Source: Puccinia triticina (Eukaryota > Basidiomycota > Pucciniomycetes > Pucciniales > Pucciniaceae). From it: a stretch of DNA of 64,000 bases. The position numbers were made by a program, and so were the translations under genes. The notes under the pieces were generated by a model, which had not been told where the DNA came from, did not search any database, and saw only the letters and a list, made by a program, of their open reading frames with translations. This document shows, piece by piece, positions 33,660 through 44,846 of this stretch; the stretch's first letter is position 1, and every line of letters begins with the position of its first letter. The DNA is taken from assembly GCF_026914185.1 (NCBI RefSeq), contig NC_070561.1:3224001-3288000 (forward strand). The letters are read 5' to 3'.

Positions 33660-36600
33660 TTAGCAACAAACAGTTGATAATAAGACCACTAATTGAGCTC
33701 GATCTTTTGGATTAAATATATTTTTTAGTTGATGAGTTTTAAATGTTGAACAGTAGATTAGCAATCTGCAAAACAATATTTCTAGTCGTCGGAAGTAGCC
33801 GCCAACGTGTAGTAACTGCCATCCGAGAACAAGAACAGGACAGAGGTGTGCTTGTAATCTTGTCTTTGAATCATCTGAAGAATCATACGTGTAGCTTGAG
33901 AAATCTTGAAGGAAGGAAAGAAGACCGACGCTGTAGACTCCACGAAGTTGCCTAATCTTTTTTGTGATCCAAGAAGGGTCCGTACTTAATGTTGCTGTCA
34001 TCTGGCTGTATATTCTGATCGCCAAAATAAACAGTATACTGAGAGCATCTCCACCGCGGGCCCTAGTTTGGGGTCGCTAAAATTCAATCTTCGGGACTGC
34101 GCAGCAGGTTTTACCGCCCCAAACTGCTGCGGCATACACCGCGAGCCTCCAAAGGGAGTCTCTAAAAATCACTGACACGCCACCGATGTACATGTATTCC
34201 ATGACGGGCACAAACCGGTCATCCAGAACAAATGCACTTTGTGCGATGACCATCCGAGGTGGATACATAAATAACACTCCTTAATGGCCGTCACTAACCG
34301 GTCATCCAGAACATTTGCATGTTTTTTGATGACCGCCTTGTTTGATGGCCTTCCATGGCGGTCATCGAGAAATCATGAAGTGGACTCACCTCAATGACCG
34401 GTACGAACCGGTCATTGAGGATTGATTGTTGTGTGTGTGGCTGACAACCGGTCGGTCGCTGCTGCAATGGCCGGTTCGTTCCGGACATCGAGAGGAGTAA
34501 TAACTCCCCTCGATGGCCGGAACGGAGCAGTCATTGAGAGGATAATAACTCTCCTCGACGGCTGGTTTGTTCCGGTCATTGATAGGAGCAATAAATCTCC
34601 TCGATGGCCGGTTCGTTCCGGTCATCAAGATGAGTAATAATTCTCCTTGATGGCCGGTTCTTTCCGGTCACCAAGAGGAGCAATACATCTCCTCGATGGC
34701 CGGTTGGTTCCGTTCATTGAGATGAGTACATATTGTAAGATTGGTTCCGTTCATCGAGGAGGTGACCAATGGAGTTTCACAATGTTGTTGTTATGTGACA
34801 GTGTCTTTTGGGTCGTTGGAGAGAGTCTCTAGGAGTCCCTACATGTACGGACTCGGGCATGAAATTTGGGGACACCTGTAAAATTTTGACGCCAATAGCG
34901 CCCGCGGTGGGTCGGGTTGAGTCGGTAAATTCCAACTAGAGACCCAATTTAGGGCCCGCGGTGGAGTTGCTCTGAAGCTTTCATTTGACCGTCTAGAATC
35001 GAGTGGAAATTTGGCTTCGAGAGGGTTTCTAGTGAAATCATCCGCCTGGAGAGAGTAAATTCCAAACTCTGACCGATCAAGCTTCATGAGATTGAACCAG
35101 ATATAATTTAAAATACACCCTAATGCTAGGTATGCGAAATGGACCATCATCCTTTCATTTCTCCATCTTTTCTCCTCGCTGAAATTAGAATCATCTAAAA
35201 ATAAAGCCCAGCTATTTTGATTATACTCTACTTCGTTGTTTTCATTATCTAAGTCTAGTTGCCTTGTGTAATTTGAGCAAAGATATTCTTGTGAGTTCGC
35301 CGGAAAAATCTCCCTACCGTGATCGCTGTTGTTTTCTATAAGATCTTCTTCGCTTTTATCGACATAATGTTTTGCGGAAAAGTTATCAACAAGAGGAATT
35401 GCATAAAAATCAACAGATTCCTCCCCCAACTTGGATGATGGCCCCATCAGCGCGACTGAATAGGACAAAAAGAGAAGAATACAGCCATCCTTGCTTAATA
35501 ATTCTTTGACAGGTAACGGAGCTGAGTTAAATCGAATAGGTTCTGTCTCGTAACTTTCTAAAATTTCTGGGCAGCATTCCTCAAGCTGACCAAAATAAGA
35601 TGAAACTATATTTGTAACAGGTAGCTTTTGATTGAATTCATTGTTGACGTCCTCCATCACCATGTCCTTTGCGCTCTCTGCTTGCTTCCCGCCAGCCAAA
35701 TTATCTGTTTCTTTCTTCAATAGAGTCCGTTTTCCATTGTTCACAATGTAGGTTGCGCATTTGTCCGGCTCGCATTCTTCAAGTAGCCCAAAAGAAGAAG
35801 TTACCACATTCGTTGCTGGTTCTTCAAATTTATCTACTACTTCTTTGATAGGTCGCCGAGTATTCCATGGAATGAGTGTATTATCCAGTAAATAATAATC
35901 TCTTCCCTCCTTTTTAACTTTTCCACTAGATTCATCACTGACAAAGACGCTACAGTTATTACTGCCGTGAGTCTCTTGAAAACAATAATAACACCTAAAA
36001 TCTGGTCGTCTGTACGGCGCATTTGCTGGAGCAGAGCCTGACGCTAGATGAGGTGGGGTCCTTTTACCGGCAGTTAGCGCGGCGAGCTGTTTAGTTATTT
36101 CTTGAATCTGTTTCTCAAGAGGATTTGGCACGGGTTTTTCTACGACGCGCTCGACCACCCGCTCGACTTTAGGTTTAATTTCAGGAGATATAGAAGGTTT
36201 GGAAGAGTTTTCTTGTGCTTTATTCTCATTCCATAAATCTTGTCTTTCTAATACAGATGCTGATTCCACTTCTTTCTGAATATAACTTAGAAGTACTTTG
36301 GTTTTTGGCAAGATTTTTCCGCCGTCTTTTGTTGATTTTATTTGTCCGAATCGAACTAGCTCCCGCATTACAATTTTTCCTAACTGTTGGCTGAGCGCCT
36401 CCCAGAGCAATTCGCGGAATTCTTCAAGACTTTCGTTATAACCCATTCGAACCAAATAGTGTGTAATAGTTTTGAATTTAGTTTTAAATATTTTCAATTT
36501 GGCAAGCGTGTTTACTCCGCCCTTTTTAGCCGCGGCGCTAACTAAATTCTTTAAATCTTGCTTCGTGTATTTAACTAGAGGGAGAGTTTTCCCAAACCGG

Positions 36601-37060
36601 TTTAGAAGCTCCAGTTTCAGACCTTCCCAGTCGCGGTTCACGAATCCACGCATTTCTTCAATTTCGTCCTTCAAATCTTCTCCTCTAACAAAGAAAAATT
36701 AATTTGTTTCGCTAGATCCACCGCGCTAGCTTTGTCCGTCCAACGGGCGTTCTCGAATCGCATAATAAATTTTTCAATTGTAATATTAGATCCATCGAAA
36801 TAAATTTCTTTATCCATAGGTTTGATTTTAACGACCTCCGTGCCGACCGCAGGTCCTTCATATTTTGGTAAAGTTGCCTCTTTTTCTAGATGGCGCGCTC
36901 GTGGCGGAGGTTCATAAGATTCTAGATCTTCAGAAGGCGGCGAAGGCGGCCGTATTTCTTCTAAAGGGGGTAAATTACTATCTGTTGAATTAGAATGATC
37001 TCTAAATGGACCAGTATTTCCGTAAAGGTTAATTGGCAGAGGGAGGTTTTGGTGCACCAT
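33660..37060 (-). pseudogene. Rust-type gag gene of a gypsy-like element, split by a MITE
   Basis: ATG is at 37060 (MVHQNLPLPINLYG). The first part ends in a stop near 36671 through a one-base loss in a T run; shifting one base continues RGEDLKDEIEEMRGF. Residues include the Gag core FDGSNITIEKFIMRFEN, a charged hinge (VERVVERVVEKP), a CCHC-type knuckle CYYCFQETHGSNNC (near 35970), and a long acidic region. A hydrophobic segment FAYLALGCILNYIWF (about 35115-35160) follows. A 930-bp MITE then interrupts. Removing it with one TGA copy joins ESF to SILFILAIRIYSQM, and the frame runs to 33660. No protease or polymerase follows, so the element is non-autonomous or deleted. Confidence 0.7.
34043..34972. 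mobile_element. MITE with GAGCATCTCCACC ends, 930 bp
   Basis: Inverted ends GAGCA(T/A)CTCCACCGCGGG are flanked by a 3-bp TGA (34040-34042, 34973-34975). The interior (about 34190-34770) is an array of ~45-bp palindromic units such as CTCGATGGCCGGTTCGTTCC with GGTCATC(A/G)AG. No transposase is present. The 3-bp duplication fits the PIF/Harbinger or CACTA groups; which one is open. It interrupts the gag frame cleanly. Confidence 0.82.
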
Positions 37061-37256
37061 GATAGAATAAGCTAATCTAAATATTTAAAATAGGATTTAA
37101 ATATGATTCTAGATGTCTTTAGCGCGTAAATTCGGCGAAAAAGACGCGTAAAAAAGCAAAAAGACGTGTAAATCAGGAGAAAAGCGCGTAAAGTTTGGTT
37201 TTATTTAAGGTTTAGAAGTGTAGTTGATTTAAGAAAATATTCTAAAGGAAGATTTA

Positions 37257-37274
37257 GCCACTGTTGGGACACCA
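37257..37274 (-). promoter_or_regulatory. Candidate primer binding site of the gag element
   Basis: On the minus strand TGGTGTCCCAACAGTGGC starts two bases after TTCCACA, the likely end of a 5' LTR. The position relative to gag (about 200 bp upstream) is right. The primer tRNA is not identified. Confidence 0.4.
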
Positions 37275-37276
37275 CT

Positions 37277-38260
37277 TGTGGAACTTCTGCGCAATGCGTG
37301 ATCTGAGCTTGGAAGGGAAATAGCAAAAACTAGGAAGTTTAGGCTACAGGTGCTTGAAGGGCTGCCTTCCTAAATAAACTCTGGAAGATTGTACACTAAA
37401 ATTTATAGTGTGGCTAAATCAGATGAATTATTCTTAATTTAGACTGCTTCAGACCCTAAGAACCAGGAATCTTGTGCTTGGGATGAGAGGTGTTATAAAT
37501 TTGATGTGATCAAGTTTGTTATCAAAGTAAGTTATGTTTATAATTATCAAGTTCTAAATTTAAGATCTAATATTATAATACTATAATAATGTAATGGATG
37601 CAGAAGTAATTTCTTAATATTACTATTTATGCAGGCGTTACTTTACTATAGTGGTGTGATGAATGCGGAAGTAATCTCTTAATATTACTATTTAGTGCAA
37701 GCATGGGGAAAAAGGAAACAGGAAGGGGCAAGGAAGGCCTCCTTTTATAGATGAAAACTTGTCTGAGAGTGGTTTTGGTGATGTACAATAATTTATGTAG
37801 TGTGAAATAAGAAATCAGTGTGTGAAAAAGAAATTAATATAGTGTGAAAAGAAATTGATGTAGTATGAAAAGAAATTAATATACTGTGAAATAAGATGGC
37901 TACTTTGGGAAAGATCATCACGTCTAAGATGAGATTTACCAACATGTGAATGCAAATCTTTGAGGAGAAATATGTGTGAAAACAAAACAGCCTGAAGTGG
38001 CTGTGCGCCTAGTATGAGCATGAATCTACGTGTGAAACTAATGATTAACTATGCTATTTTGTGGCGTGATTCATTCCTGCTGAATGGACTTTCTCAGGTT
38101 TTCTGGGTGATAAAAAAGATGTGACATCTGAGAGAAAAAATTTAATGTAAAGGATTTGTACTAAAGATATTTAATATGTAATTTGTAATGTACTATCCAA
38201 GTTTATTAAAGACACAGATTTACCAGAATTTTCAAAAAAAAATTCAAGTGTTTTGCCTCT
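37277..38260 (-). repeat. Probable 5' LTR of the gag element
   Basis: This is AT-rich non-coding sequence between gag and 38.26 kb. Its right part matches 12700-12830. It contains a ~21-bp minisatellite (TGTGAAAAGAAATTGATGTAG, about 3.5 units, 37818-37895). The outer boundary is not defined because I could not find the matching 3' LTR. Confidence 0.4.
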
Positions 38261-38269
38261 TATTTTCCA

Positions 38270-39700
38270 AAATAAAAATAAAAGGGTATGCTCAAATGCC
38301 AGAACAACTGTCATAGTCTACAATTTAATTATTTCAACAAAAATAAATATTTCATAATCGTAATAGCCTTCCAAAATCAGCAGAAGTGCTGTGCCACAGG
38401 CTCAGCCCCCAGCCCGCGTCAAGCGCACGGGTCAAAAGGACTGGACATGAAGGCCCCCGGCCCGCAGCAAAGCTTGCAAACCAGTGGGGGGCCAACTCTT
38501 TGCCCCTCAAACTGCGCACATGCAACAGCGGAAGGGTTGAGGGAGAAGGATAGCCTCAAATTCAGCATCACCAAACTCCCTGGGGAACAACCGACGAGCG
38601 GCTGCTTCTATTTATCTATCCGACACCCGAATCGCCTAATCGCCCGCTGAACCCTTCCTCCTTCATACTGTACCCGAAACAACCACATCCAACCTGAAAC
38701 TGCCGCCATGACATCCCCAACCTAACCCAGTAACCACGCATGCTTGTACGCACTCGCTCAACCGACCAAACACCTAGCGCTAGCCCCGTCACACCCACAA
38801 CAAGATATTTGCTTCCGGCAAGCCCGTTGCCAAGGGTTTGCAGAACCGCAATATCGACTTTTGTACGTAATCTGACCAACCAAGGCCAAGCCACTCATAC
38901 GGTGACCTTGGCCAAGCCAGGGATCATGTAACCTAGACATTCAAGTCGCGCCCAGCTAATTGCCTTGCCTACTCCACTTCAATCGCAGACGCCTCGGCCC
39001 ATTTTACGCCCGACCGCATTGCGCCCAGCCAGCCCCGCGAGATCAGACCCAGTCCTAACCATCAACCCCACCCGCCACTTGTGACACCTTTAGACCGTCG
39101 GGTCATGAGTCCCTGATGGCTCTTTTTTGCCTTTGGTCTGTTGGTTATGACATGGTTATTTTTGGCGGAGGCCCCGTGTGTTTTTAATTGCCGTTTGTTG
39201 GTGTGTGGCGGGTCTGTTGGCTTTGTGACATGTTCCTCATCTGTGAATGGTGGCGGGGATCGGTGTGATATTAATATTTTCATAGTTAGCAAGCGCAAAG
39301 TACTTGTTAAGATAGCCTACTGTAATTATTGAAACATCTGACTAGCTCAAGGTTTGCCTAATGTAAACTCTCTGGAACTGTAGAAGGAGGAGACATAAGT
39401 ATTCTGGATATAGCGAGGGATGGCTGTGGTGTAGCTGGTTATGCTTGTGTCATATAATGCATGCGTGAGCTGATTTGGAGTTGGCTTGTAATTTCAATTG
39501 AGTTTCAGGCTTGAGCTAAACCCCAGAGCCTAAGCCCCGAGCCCATCTGCAGAAAACAGCTCAAATAGTTTGGATGGTGGAGGCCTGAGCCTGCAGCGGG
39601 GTCTGGGTGTGGCGCACTCTTTGGGTGTAGAGTTACTGGGACCTGATCGTGCAGCGGCGAAGCCGCCTTGGCCTCTAGTAATGTTTAAAACTATACTATT
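38270..39700. other. No gene recognised
   Basis: Mixed sequence with short frames on both strands. No motif, terminal repeat or splice-consistent gene was found. Confidence 0.4.
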
Positions 39701-39716
39701 TTAATGCTGTTGATGG

Positions 39717-39946
39717 TTGATTGATCTCACCACACTGGCCCCTGCCACAAACTCCCCCGCTGCGGCAACAAATACAACCAAACGCCAAGGACCCAATTTC
39801 ACCACGGAGGAAGACAAGCAGCTTGAAAAAAGCTGGGTTAGGATTTTGGAAGATGCTATCCAGTCTAATAATCAAAAGATAGATGATTTTTGGTCTAGGA
39901 TACTTCAAGATTTCAATCAGTTCAGCCCGGGACCTTCACGTGGTGC
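39717..39946 (+). pseudogene. SANT/Myb-like domain fragment, truncated
   Basis: The frame from 39717 reads GPNFTTEEDKQLEKSWVRI then DAIQSNNQKIDDFWSRILQ, the pattern of SANT/Myb-type domains that accompany fungal Harbinger-like and related transposons. After GPSRGADGL the frame loses sense where the copia remnant begins. It is a fragment of a DNA-binding protein of mobile origin. Confidence 0.5.
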
Positions 39947-39959
39947 TGATGGTTTATTA

Positions 39960-40935
39960 ACCATGACAGTGGACCGCCAAGGATGGTTGATAATATTGGA
40001 TGGGTCAACATTGCCATTGACTCGAGTCGGGTGAGGACCAAGGCGGAGGATGAGGCGTTGAGCAGGCCGGGGAGGCCCCTGTTAGTCAAGGTCGCTACCC
40101 ACTGACATGTCTGACAAGGAGGAAACATCAGAGTCCAAGTGATCTTCAGGATCGAGGTCCTGTCAAGGATCCTCCTCTTCATTGCTGTCAAAATTGATGA
40201 GTGGGAGAGGTGGTTGTCCGGAGAAGTCAGGTAGTGGATCAAGACTAGGATTAAGCGCGGAGAATGAAGGGAATTGTGACTCATCGAAGTATGCATTTCT
40301 CGTCTTGATGATTTTCTTGTCTGAGGTCCTGATGACCCTATAAGAAGAATAGTCATTGGTGTACCCAATGAGAATGCCATCCCACAAGCTGGCGTCAAAT
40401 TTGGATGTGCGGAGTTGGTTGGGCTTGATCACCCACATTTTGCAGCCAAAGGGTTGGAAGAACTTCATGTTGGGAACCTTGCCAAAGAGTTGTTAGATTG
40501 GGCTGATCTTGCTTTTTCCGAGAGAAGGGAGGCAGTTAGTGGTCGCCATCGCAGTGAGAACGGCTTTGCCCCACCATTCCTTGGCAAGCTCAGACTGCAC
40601 CATCATACATCTGTCCATGTTGATGATGGTTTTGTTGGCTTGCTCAGCTACGCCATTGAGATGCGGGGTGTAGGGAGGCAAGGCGTTGTGTTGAATTCCG
40701 CTTTGGTGAAGGATACCCAAAAGAGAGTGATTACAGAATTTCCCGCCCGGTCGGTGATCATCTTCTTGATGATGACTTGGCCAGTCTGGCGCTCAAAGAA
40801 TTTTTGAAAGTCCAGAATTGCAGCAGTGACATTGGATTTCTTCTTGGGAAGAGTGATGCTGATAAACCCAATGTGTGGATTGATCAAAGTGAGGAAGTAG
40901 CATGATCCTGCGTTTGTAGCCTTCTCTTCTCTCAA
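39960..40935 (-). pseudogene. Copia integrase remnant
   Basis: Minus-strand pieces in two frames read SCYFLTLINPHIGFISI, MITDRAGNS (second catalytic Asp region), PYTPHLNGVAEQANKT (region of the catalytic Glu), LAKEWWGKAVLTA, then FQPFGCKMWV and DGILIGYTNDYSSYRV (C-terminal block). A stop follows SKISPI and a frameshift lies near 40700. No reverse transcriptase or LTR is attached. It is a truncated copy. Confidence 0.8.
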
Positions 40936-41119
40936 TTCTCAGATCAAAGATTTCTTTCTTCTCTCTATCCAGCCGTTAGGCAAAAGACAAAGCTAGCGTG
41001 TTCCTGCTTTCAGGTGATTTCTATTCACTATCCAGACGTTTCTCTTCATCATCAAAGATTGTCATTCGCTAGCGGAGTTTTTAATTAGAAATATTATTTT
41101 CAGTTGCTCCTTTTTTTTC

Positions 41120-42195
41120 AGTTTGCCTGTGAAGTTTTGCTCCCAGGAAGACTGCTTTAGCAATTTGCCTGTGGAGTTTTGCTCCCAGGAAAACTGATTT
41201 AGCAGTTTGCCTGTGGAGTTTTGCTCCCAGGAAAACTGCTTTAGCAGTTTGCCTGTGGAGTTTTGCTCCCAGGAAAACTGCTTTAGCAGTTTGCCTGTGG
41301 AGTTTTGCTCCCAGGAAAACTGCTTTAGCAGTTTGCCTGTGGAGTTTTGCTCCCAGGAAAACTGCTTTAGCAGTTTGCCTGTGGAGTTTTGCTCCCAGGA
41401 AAACTGCTTTAGCAGTTTGCCTGTGGAGTTTTGCTCCCAGGAAAACTGCTTTAGCAGTTTGCCTGTGGAGTTTTGCTCCCAGGAAAACTGCTTTAGCAGT
41501 TTGCCTGTGGAGTTTTGCTCCCAGGAAAACTGCTTTAGCAGTTTGCCTGTGGAGTTTTGCTCCCAGGAAAACTGCTTTAGCAGTTTGCCTGTGGAGTTTT
41601 GCTCCCAGGAAAACTGCTTTAGCAGTTTGCCTGTGGAGTTTTGCTCCCAGGTGGAGTTTTGCTCCCAGGTGGAGTTTTGCTCCCAGGAAAACTGCTTTAG
41701 CAGTTTGCCTGTGGAGTTTTGCTCCCAGGAAAACTGCTTTAGCAGTTTGCCTGTGGAGTTTTGCTCCCAGGAAAACTGCTTTAGCAGTTTGCCTGTGGAG
41801 TTTTGCTCCCAGGAAAACTGCTTTAGCAGTTTGCCTGTGGAGTTTTGCTCCCAGGAAAACTGCTTTAGCAGTTTGCCTGTGGAGTTTTGCTCCCAGGGAA
41901 ACTGCTTTAGCAGTTTGCCTGTGGAGTTTTGCTCCCAGGGAAACTGCTTTAGCAGTTTGCCTGTGGAGTTTTGCTCCCAGGGAAACTGCTTTAGCAGTTT
42001 GCCTGTGGAGTTTTGCTCCCAGGGAAACTGCTTTAGCAGTTTGCCTGTGGAGTTTTGCTCCCAGGGAAACTGCTTTAGCAGTTTGCCTGTGGAGTTTTGC
42101 TCCCAGGGAAACTGCTTTAGCAGTTTGCCTGTGGAGTTTTGCTCCCAGGGAAACTGCTTTAGCAGTTTGCCTGTGGAGTTTTGCTCCCAGGAAAA
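41120..42195. repeat. 42-bp tandem array, about 25 units, right arm
   Basis: The unit contains TTTGCCTGTGGAGTTTTGC and TCCCAGGAAAACTGC. The last seven or so units (about 41890-42185) carry AGGGAAACTGC in place of AGGAAAACTGC. Near 41640-41690 a partial 18-bp unit is repeated out of register. It is open in three frames and not a gene. Confidence 0.93.
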
Positions 42196-42282
42196 ATTGC
42201 TTTAGCAGTTTTAGCAGTTTGCCTGCGGAGATGTGCCCTGATCAGGAATTGGCTAGCGCTGGCAGGTTATGACCTACATAGT

Positions 42283-43250
42283 CGCCAAGCAGGTAAAAGC
42301 TCGCCGAGCAGGTACTTTTACCTGCTCCGCCATCGGGATGACCTGCTCGCTGAGCAGGTACAGTTACAGGTACCTGCTCCGGCGCGGCCAGCAGGTCAAC
42401 TGGCCAAGCAGGTAACAGTACCTGCTGGGCGAGCAGGTACTTGTTCCCGCTTCGAAGCGGCTACAGGTATCTGCTTGAAGATCAGGTCAACCTGCTTACC
42501 AAGCAGGTAAAAGCACCTGCTCGGCGTGCAGGTCATCCTGATGGCCGAGCAGGTAAAGATACCTGCTCGGCGAGCAGGTTGACCTACTCGGCGCGCAGTG
42601 AAAAGCTCACCAAGCAGGTACTGTTACCTGCTTGGCCAGCAGGATGACCCGCTGGCCGAGCCGGAGAAGGTACGTGTAACTGTACCTGCCCGGCGACCAG
42701 GTTGATGGCCAAGCAGGTAAAAATACCTGCTTGGCGAGCTGTTACCTGCTCGGCGAGTAGGTCAACCTGCTCGCCGAGCAGGTACTGTTACCTGCTTGGC
42801 CAGCAGGATGACCCGCTGGCCGAGCCGGAGCAGGTACCTGTAACTGTACCTGCCCGGCGACCAGGTTGATGGCCGAGCAGGTAGAAATACCTGCTTGGCG
42901 AGCTTTTACCTGCTCGGCGAGTAGGTCAACCTGCTCGCCAAGCAGGTACTATTTCCTGGCCAGCAGGTTGACCTGCTGGCCGAGTCGGAGCAAGTACCTG
43001 TAACTGTACATGCTCAACAAGCAGGTTATCCTAATGGCCGAGCAGGTAAGAGTACCTGCTCGACAAGCTTTTACCTGCTTGGCGAGTAGGTCAGCCTGCT
43101 CGCCGACCAGGTACTGTTACCTGCTTGGCCAGCAGGTTGACCCGCTCGCTGGCCAGGTACCTGAACCTGCTTGGCCTGCAGGTTGACCTGCTCGGCCAGC
43201 AGCTTGACAGGTTAACCTGCTGGCGAAGCGGGTATAGTACCTGTACGTGA
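42283..43250. repeat. Subterminal GCAGGTA / TACCTGC motif cluster, right
   Basis: Same motifs and spacing style as 11080-12110, in both orientations, with many short perfect hairpins. Confidence 0.7.
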
Positions 43251-43945
43251 TCGGGTAGCACTGCTCGCTAGTCTGAGCAGTCTGCTTGGACCGGCGAGTC
43301 AAGTTTTTGGAACAGCGAGCAGACTGCTCCGGCCACTGTGGCTCGACGTGCTAACTGCCGGAGGGCTCCTCCCTGGGAAAGTTCTCCAAGGAGGGTGGAA
43401 CAGCCGATGATTCAAAATCATTGGCTGTTGACTCACCGATGATTCGAAATCATTGGTGATTTACCCACCGATGATTTGAAATCATCGGTGATTTACCCAC
43501 CAATGATTCGAAATCATCGGTGATTTACCCACTGATCATTTGAAATCCTCGGTGATTGACCCACCGATATTCATTTTACTCGGTGGGTCCGTAACCGAGC
43601 TTTCATATCAGATGAAAGCTCGCTTGAGCTGTCAACCGAGCTTCCATTGCTCGGTTGGTGGCGGCCAAGGTTAACTTGGCTGGCCACTGATCGAGGAATT
43701 TACTTCATCGGTCAGACAGCCTGCCGATTTTGGCTCGGCCGCGGACCAGCCGAGTTTGAATCGGGTGGCAAAACCCTTGGGTTACTGTCCCCCGATGTCA
43801 ACTTGGATGCAGATTGCATCGGATACGTGCAACCAATGTTAAATCGGTTGTGTGCATCCCAGATTAACGGGGATGTGCGCATCCAAGGCTTAAATGCTGG
43901 CAGTGTCCTTCCCTGAGTTCTTGAGTTGTGGCACGCATGCGCAGT

Positions 43946-44603
43946 TGTGACGTGTCAGCCCTACAAGGCGCGCCAAACCACATGTACATATGTAATTACA
44001 TAAGCAAACTGTGAAAATTTTCAAATTCAGGATCCCCCTTGCCTGAGGAGGATCTGAAGAGTTCAGACAACCAGAACCACACCCCAGATAACCCAGGATC
44101 ACCACCAAAGAGGATACCATGCTCCTAGTACACCAACCCTCACTGGCGCCCAGGATATTGACAGTAATTATACTCTTTCTTTGAACCTTGATTATCCAGA
44201 GTGCTACTCTGTGTCTCTTGATTGCTTCTTCTTCATTTATCATCACATCAACCCCTCTCAAGATCAAGGTTACTCTGTTAATCCTAGACTTAGTCTAAAA
44301 ATCAGAGCAGATTAGTTTACTATTCTGTGTCCCCCAACCGTCTCCTTGGTGCGCGCAGAGCCTGTAGCCCCAGTTGGTCTGGCACAGCTGTCCTTACCAC
44401 TTTTCCAGGTGGTTCAAGTTGACTTTGAGGATCCTCTTACAAAGAGTAGATAGACCCCCTCCAGATCATATGTTTCTCATTCTCATCCTCCTTCTCTCTC
44501 TCTTTCTCTCTCCTTCTGTTTGTAGTTCTTTATCCCAAGAAATACAACCAGTGTCCCCCATTTCTCTTGTGTCCTGTAGTCACTTTAGAGGCTCAGGCTC
44601 ACA
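43946..44603 (+). repeat. 3' LTR of the outer retrotransposon
   Basis: The right end is fixed by the match to 1-309 and ends in CTCACA. The left end is placed at TGTGACGTGTCAGCCC, which is a plausible LTR start, but the partner sequence lies outside the window. No clear polypurine tract precedes it. Confidence 0.75.
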
Positions 44604-44846
44604 CAGCTTGCTTCCAGCCTAGCTCAGCATGGGCTGGTGCTAATCAGCCACAAGGCACAGCTCAGTACTCAATTTTGAGCACTGTGCCTCCTGGTGTCCT
44701 CAGACACTCAGCCTGGAAAATGGACTGCACAAGCCCATAGATTCCTGCTGCCTCATGGACACATCCCTCCCAGCAAAGAGGCCACCCACTTTGACTGGGT
44801 AAAAGCGTGTCAACCGGGAGCAATTCCTCCCAGCCAACATAATTAC

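Larger units (their letters stand above)
10473..43905. mobile_element. Giant CACTA-like element, 33.4 kb, with long inverted arms and cargo
   Basis: Both ends read CACTGCCAGCATTTAAG inwards and are flanked by the same 3-bp sequence TCC (10470-10472, 43906-43908). Outside them the sequence belongs to one retrotransposon: its pol ends at 10259 to the left, and its 3' LTR begins a few tens of bases to the right. The first ~600 bp of the two arms are roughly 95% identical, and beyond that both consist of the same repeat tiers. The end sequence also matches a stand-alone 216-bp MITE at 51158-51373. CACTG tips, 3-bp duplication and dense subterminal motif repeats point to the CACTA/CMC superfamily. 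I found no transposase; the interior is other mobile elements plus one intact-looking gene. The alternative, two separate inverted elements, is less likely because of the shared TCC and the continuous outer element. Confidence 0.72.
41107..43905 (-). repeat. Right inverted arm of the giant element
   Basis: This is the reverse complement of the left arm in the same tier order, but longer because its 42-bp array is expanded. Tip segment 43300-43905 aligns with 10473-11080 with scattered substitutions, several at CG dinucleotides. Confidence 0.85.
1..44603 (+). mobile_element. Chromodomain Ty3/gypsy-like LTR retrotransposon, heavily interrupted
   Basis: This is the outer shell of a nested complex. 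Positions 1-309 repeat at 44295-44603 with no net indel and about 11 mismatches counted by eye, so they are the visible ends of its two LTRs. Between them lie gag, protease, reverse transcriptase, RNase H, integrase and chromodomain coding, all on the plus strand and in the usual Ty3/gypsy order. Reading frames resume across each insertion when the insertion and one target copy are removed, which shows the insertions are secondary. The element is dead: it has in-frame stops, frameshifts and a 33 kb insertion ahead of its 3' LTR. The 5' end lies outside the window, so the outer target duplication cannot be tested. Confidence 0.85.

Noticed and set aside
41207..42205. 332-codon open frame of VEFCSQENCFSSLP repeats
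   Set aside because: It is the translation of a 42-bp tandem array; the same array is open in several frames and on the other strand, with no flanking gene structure.
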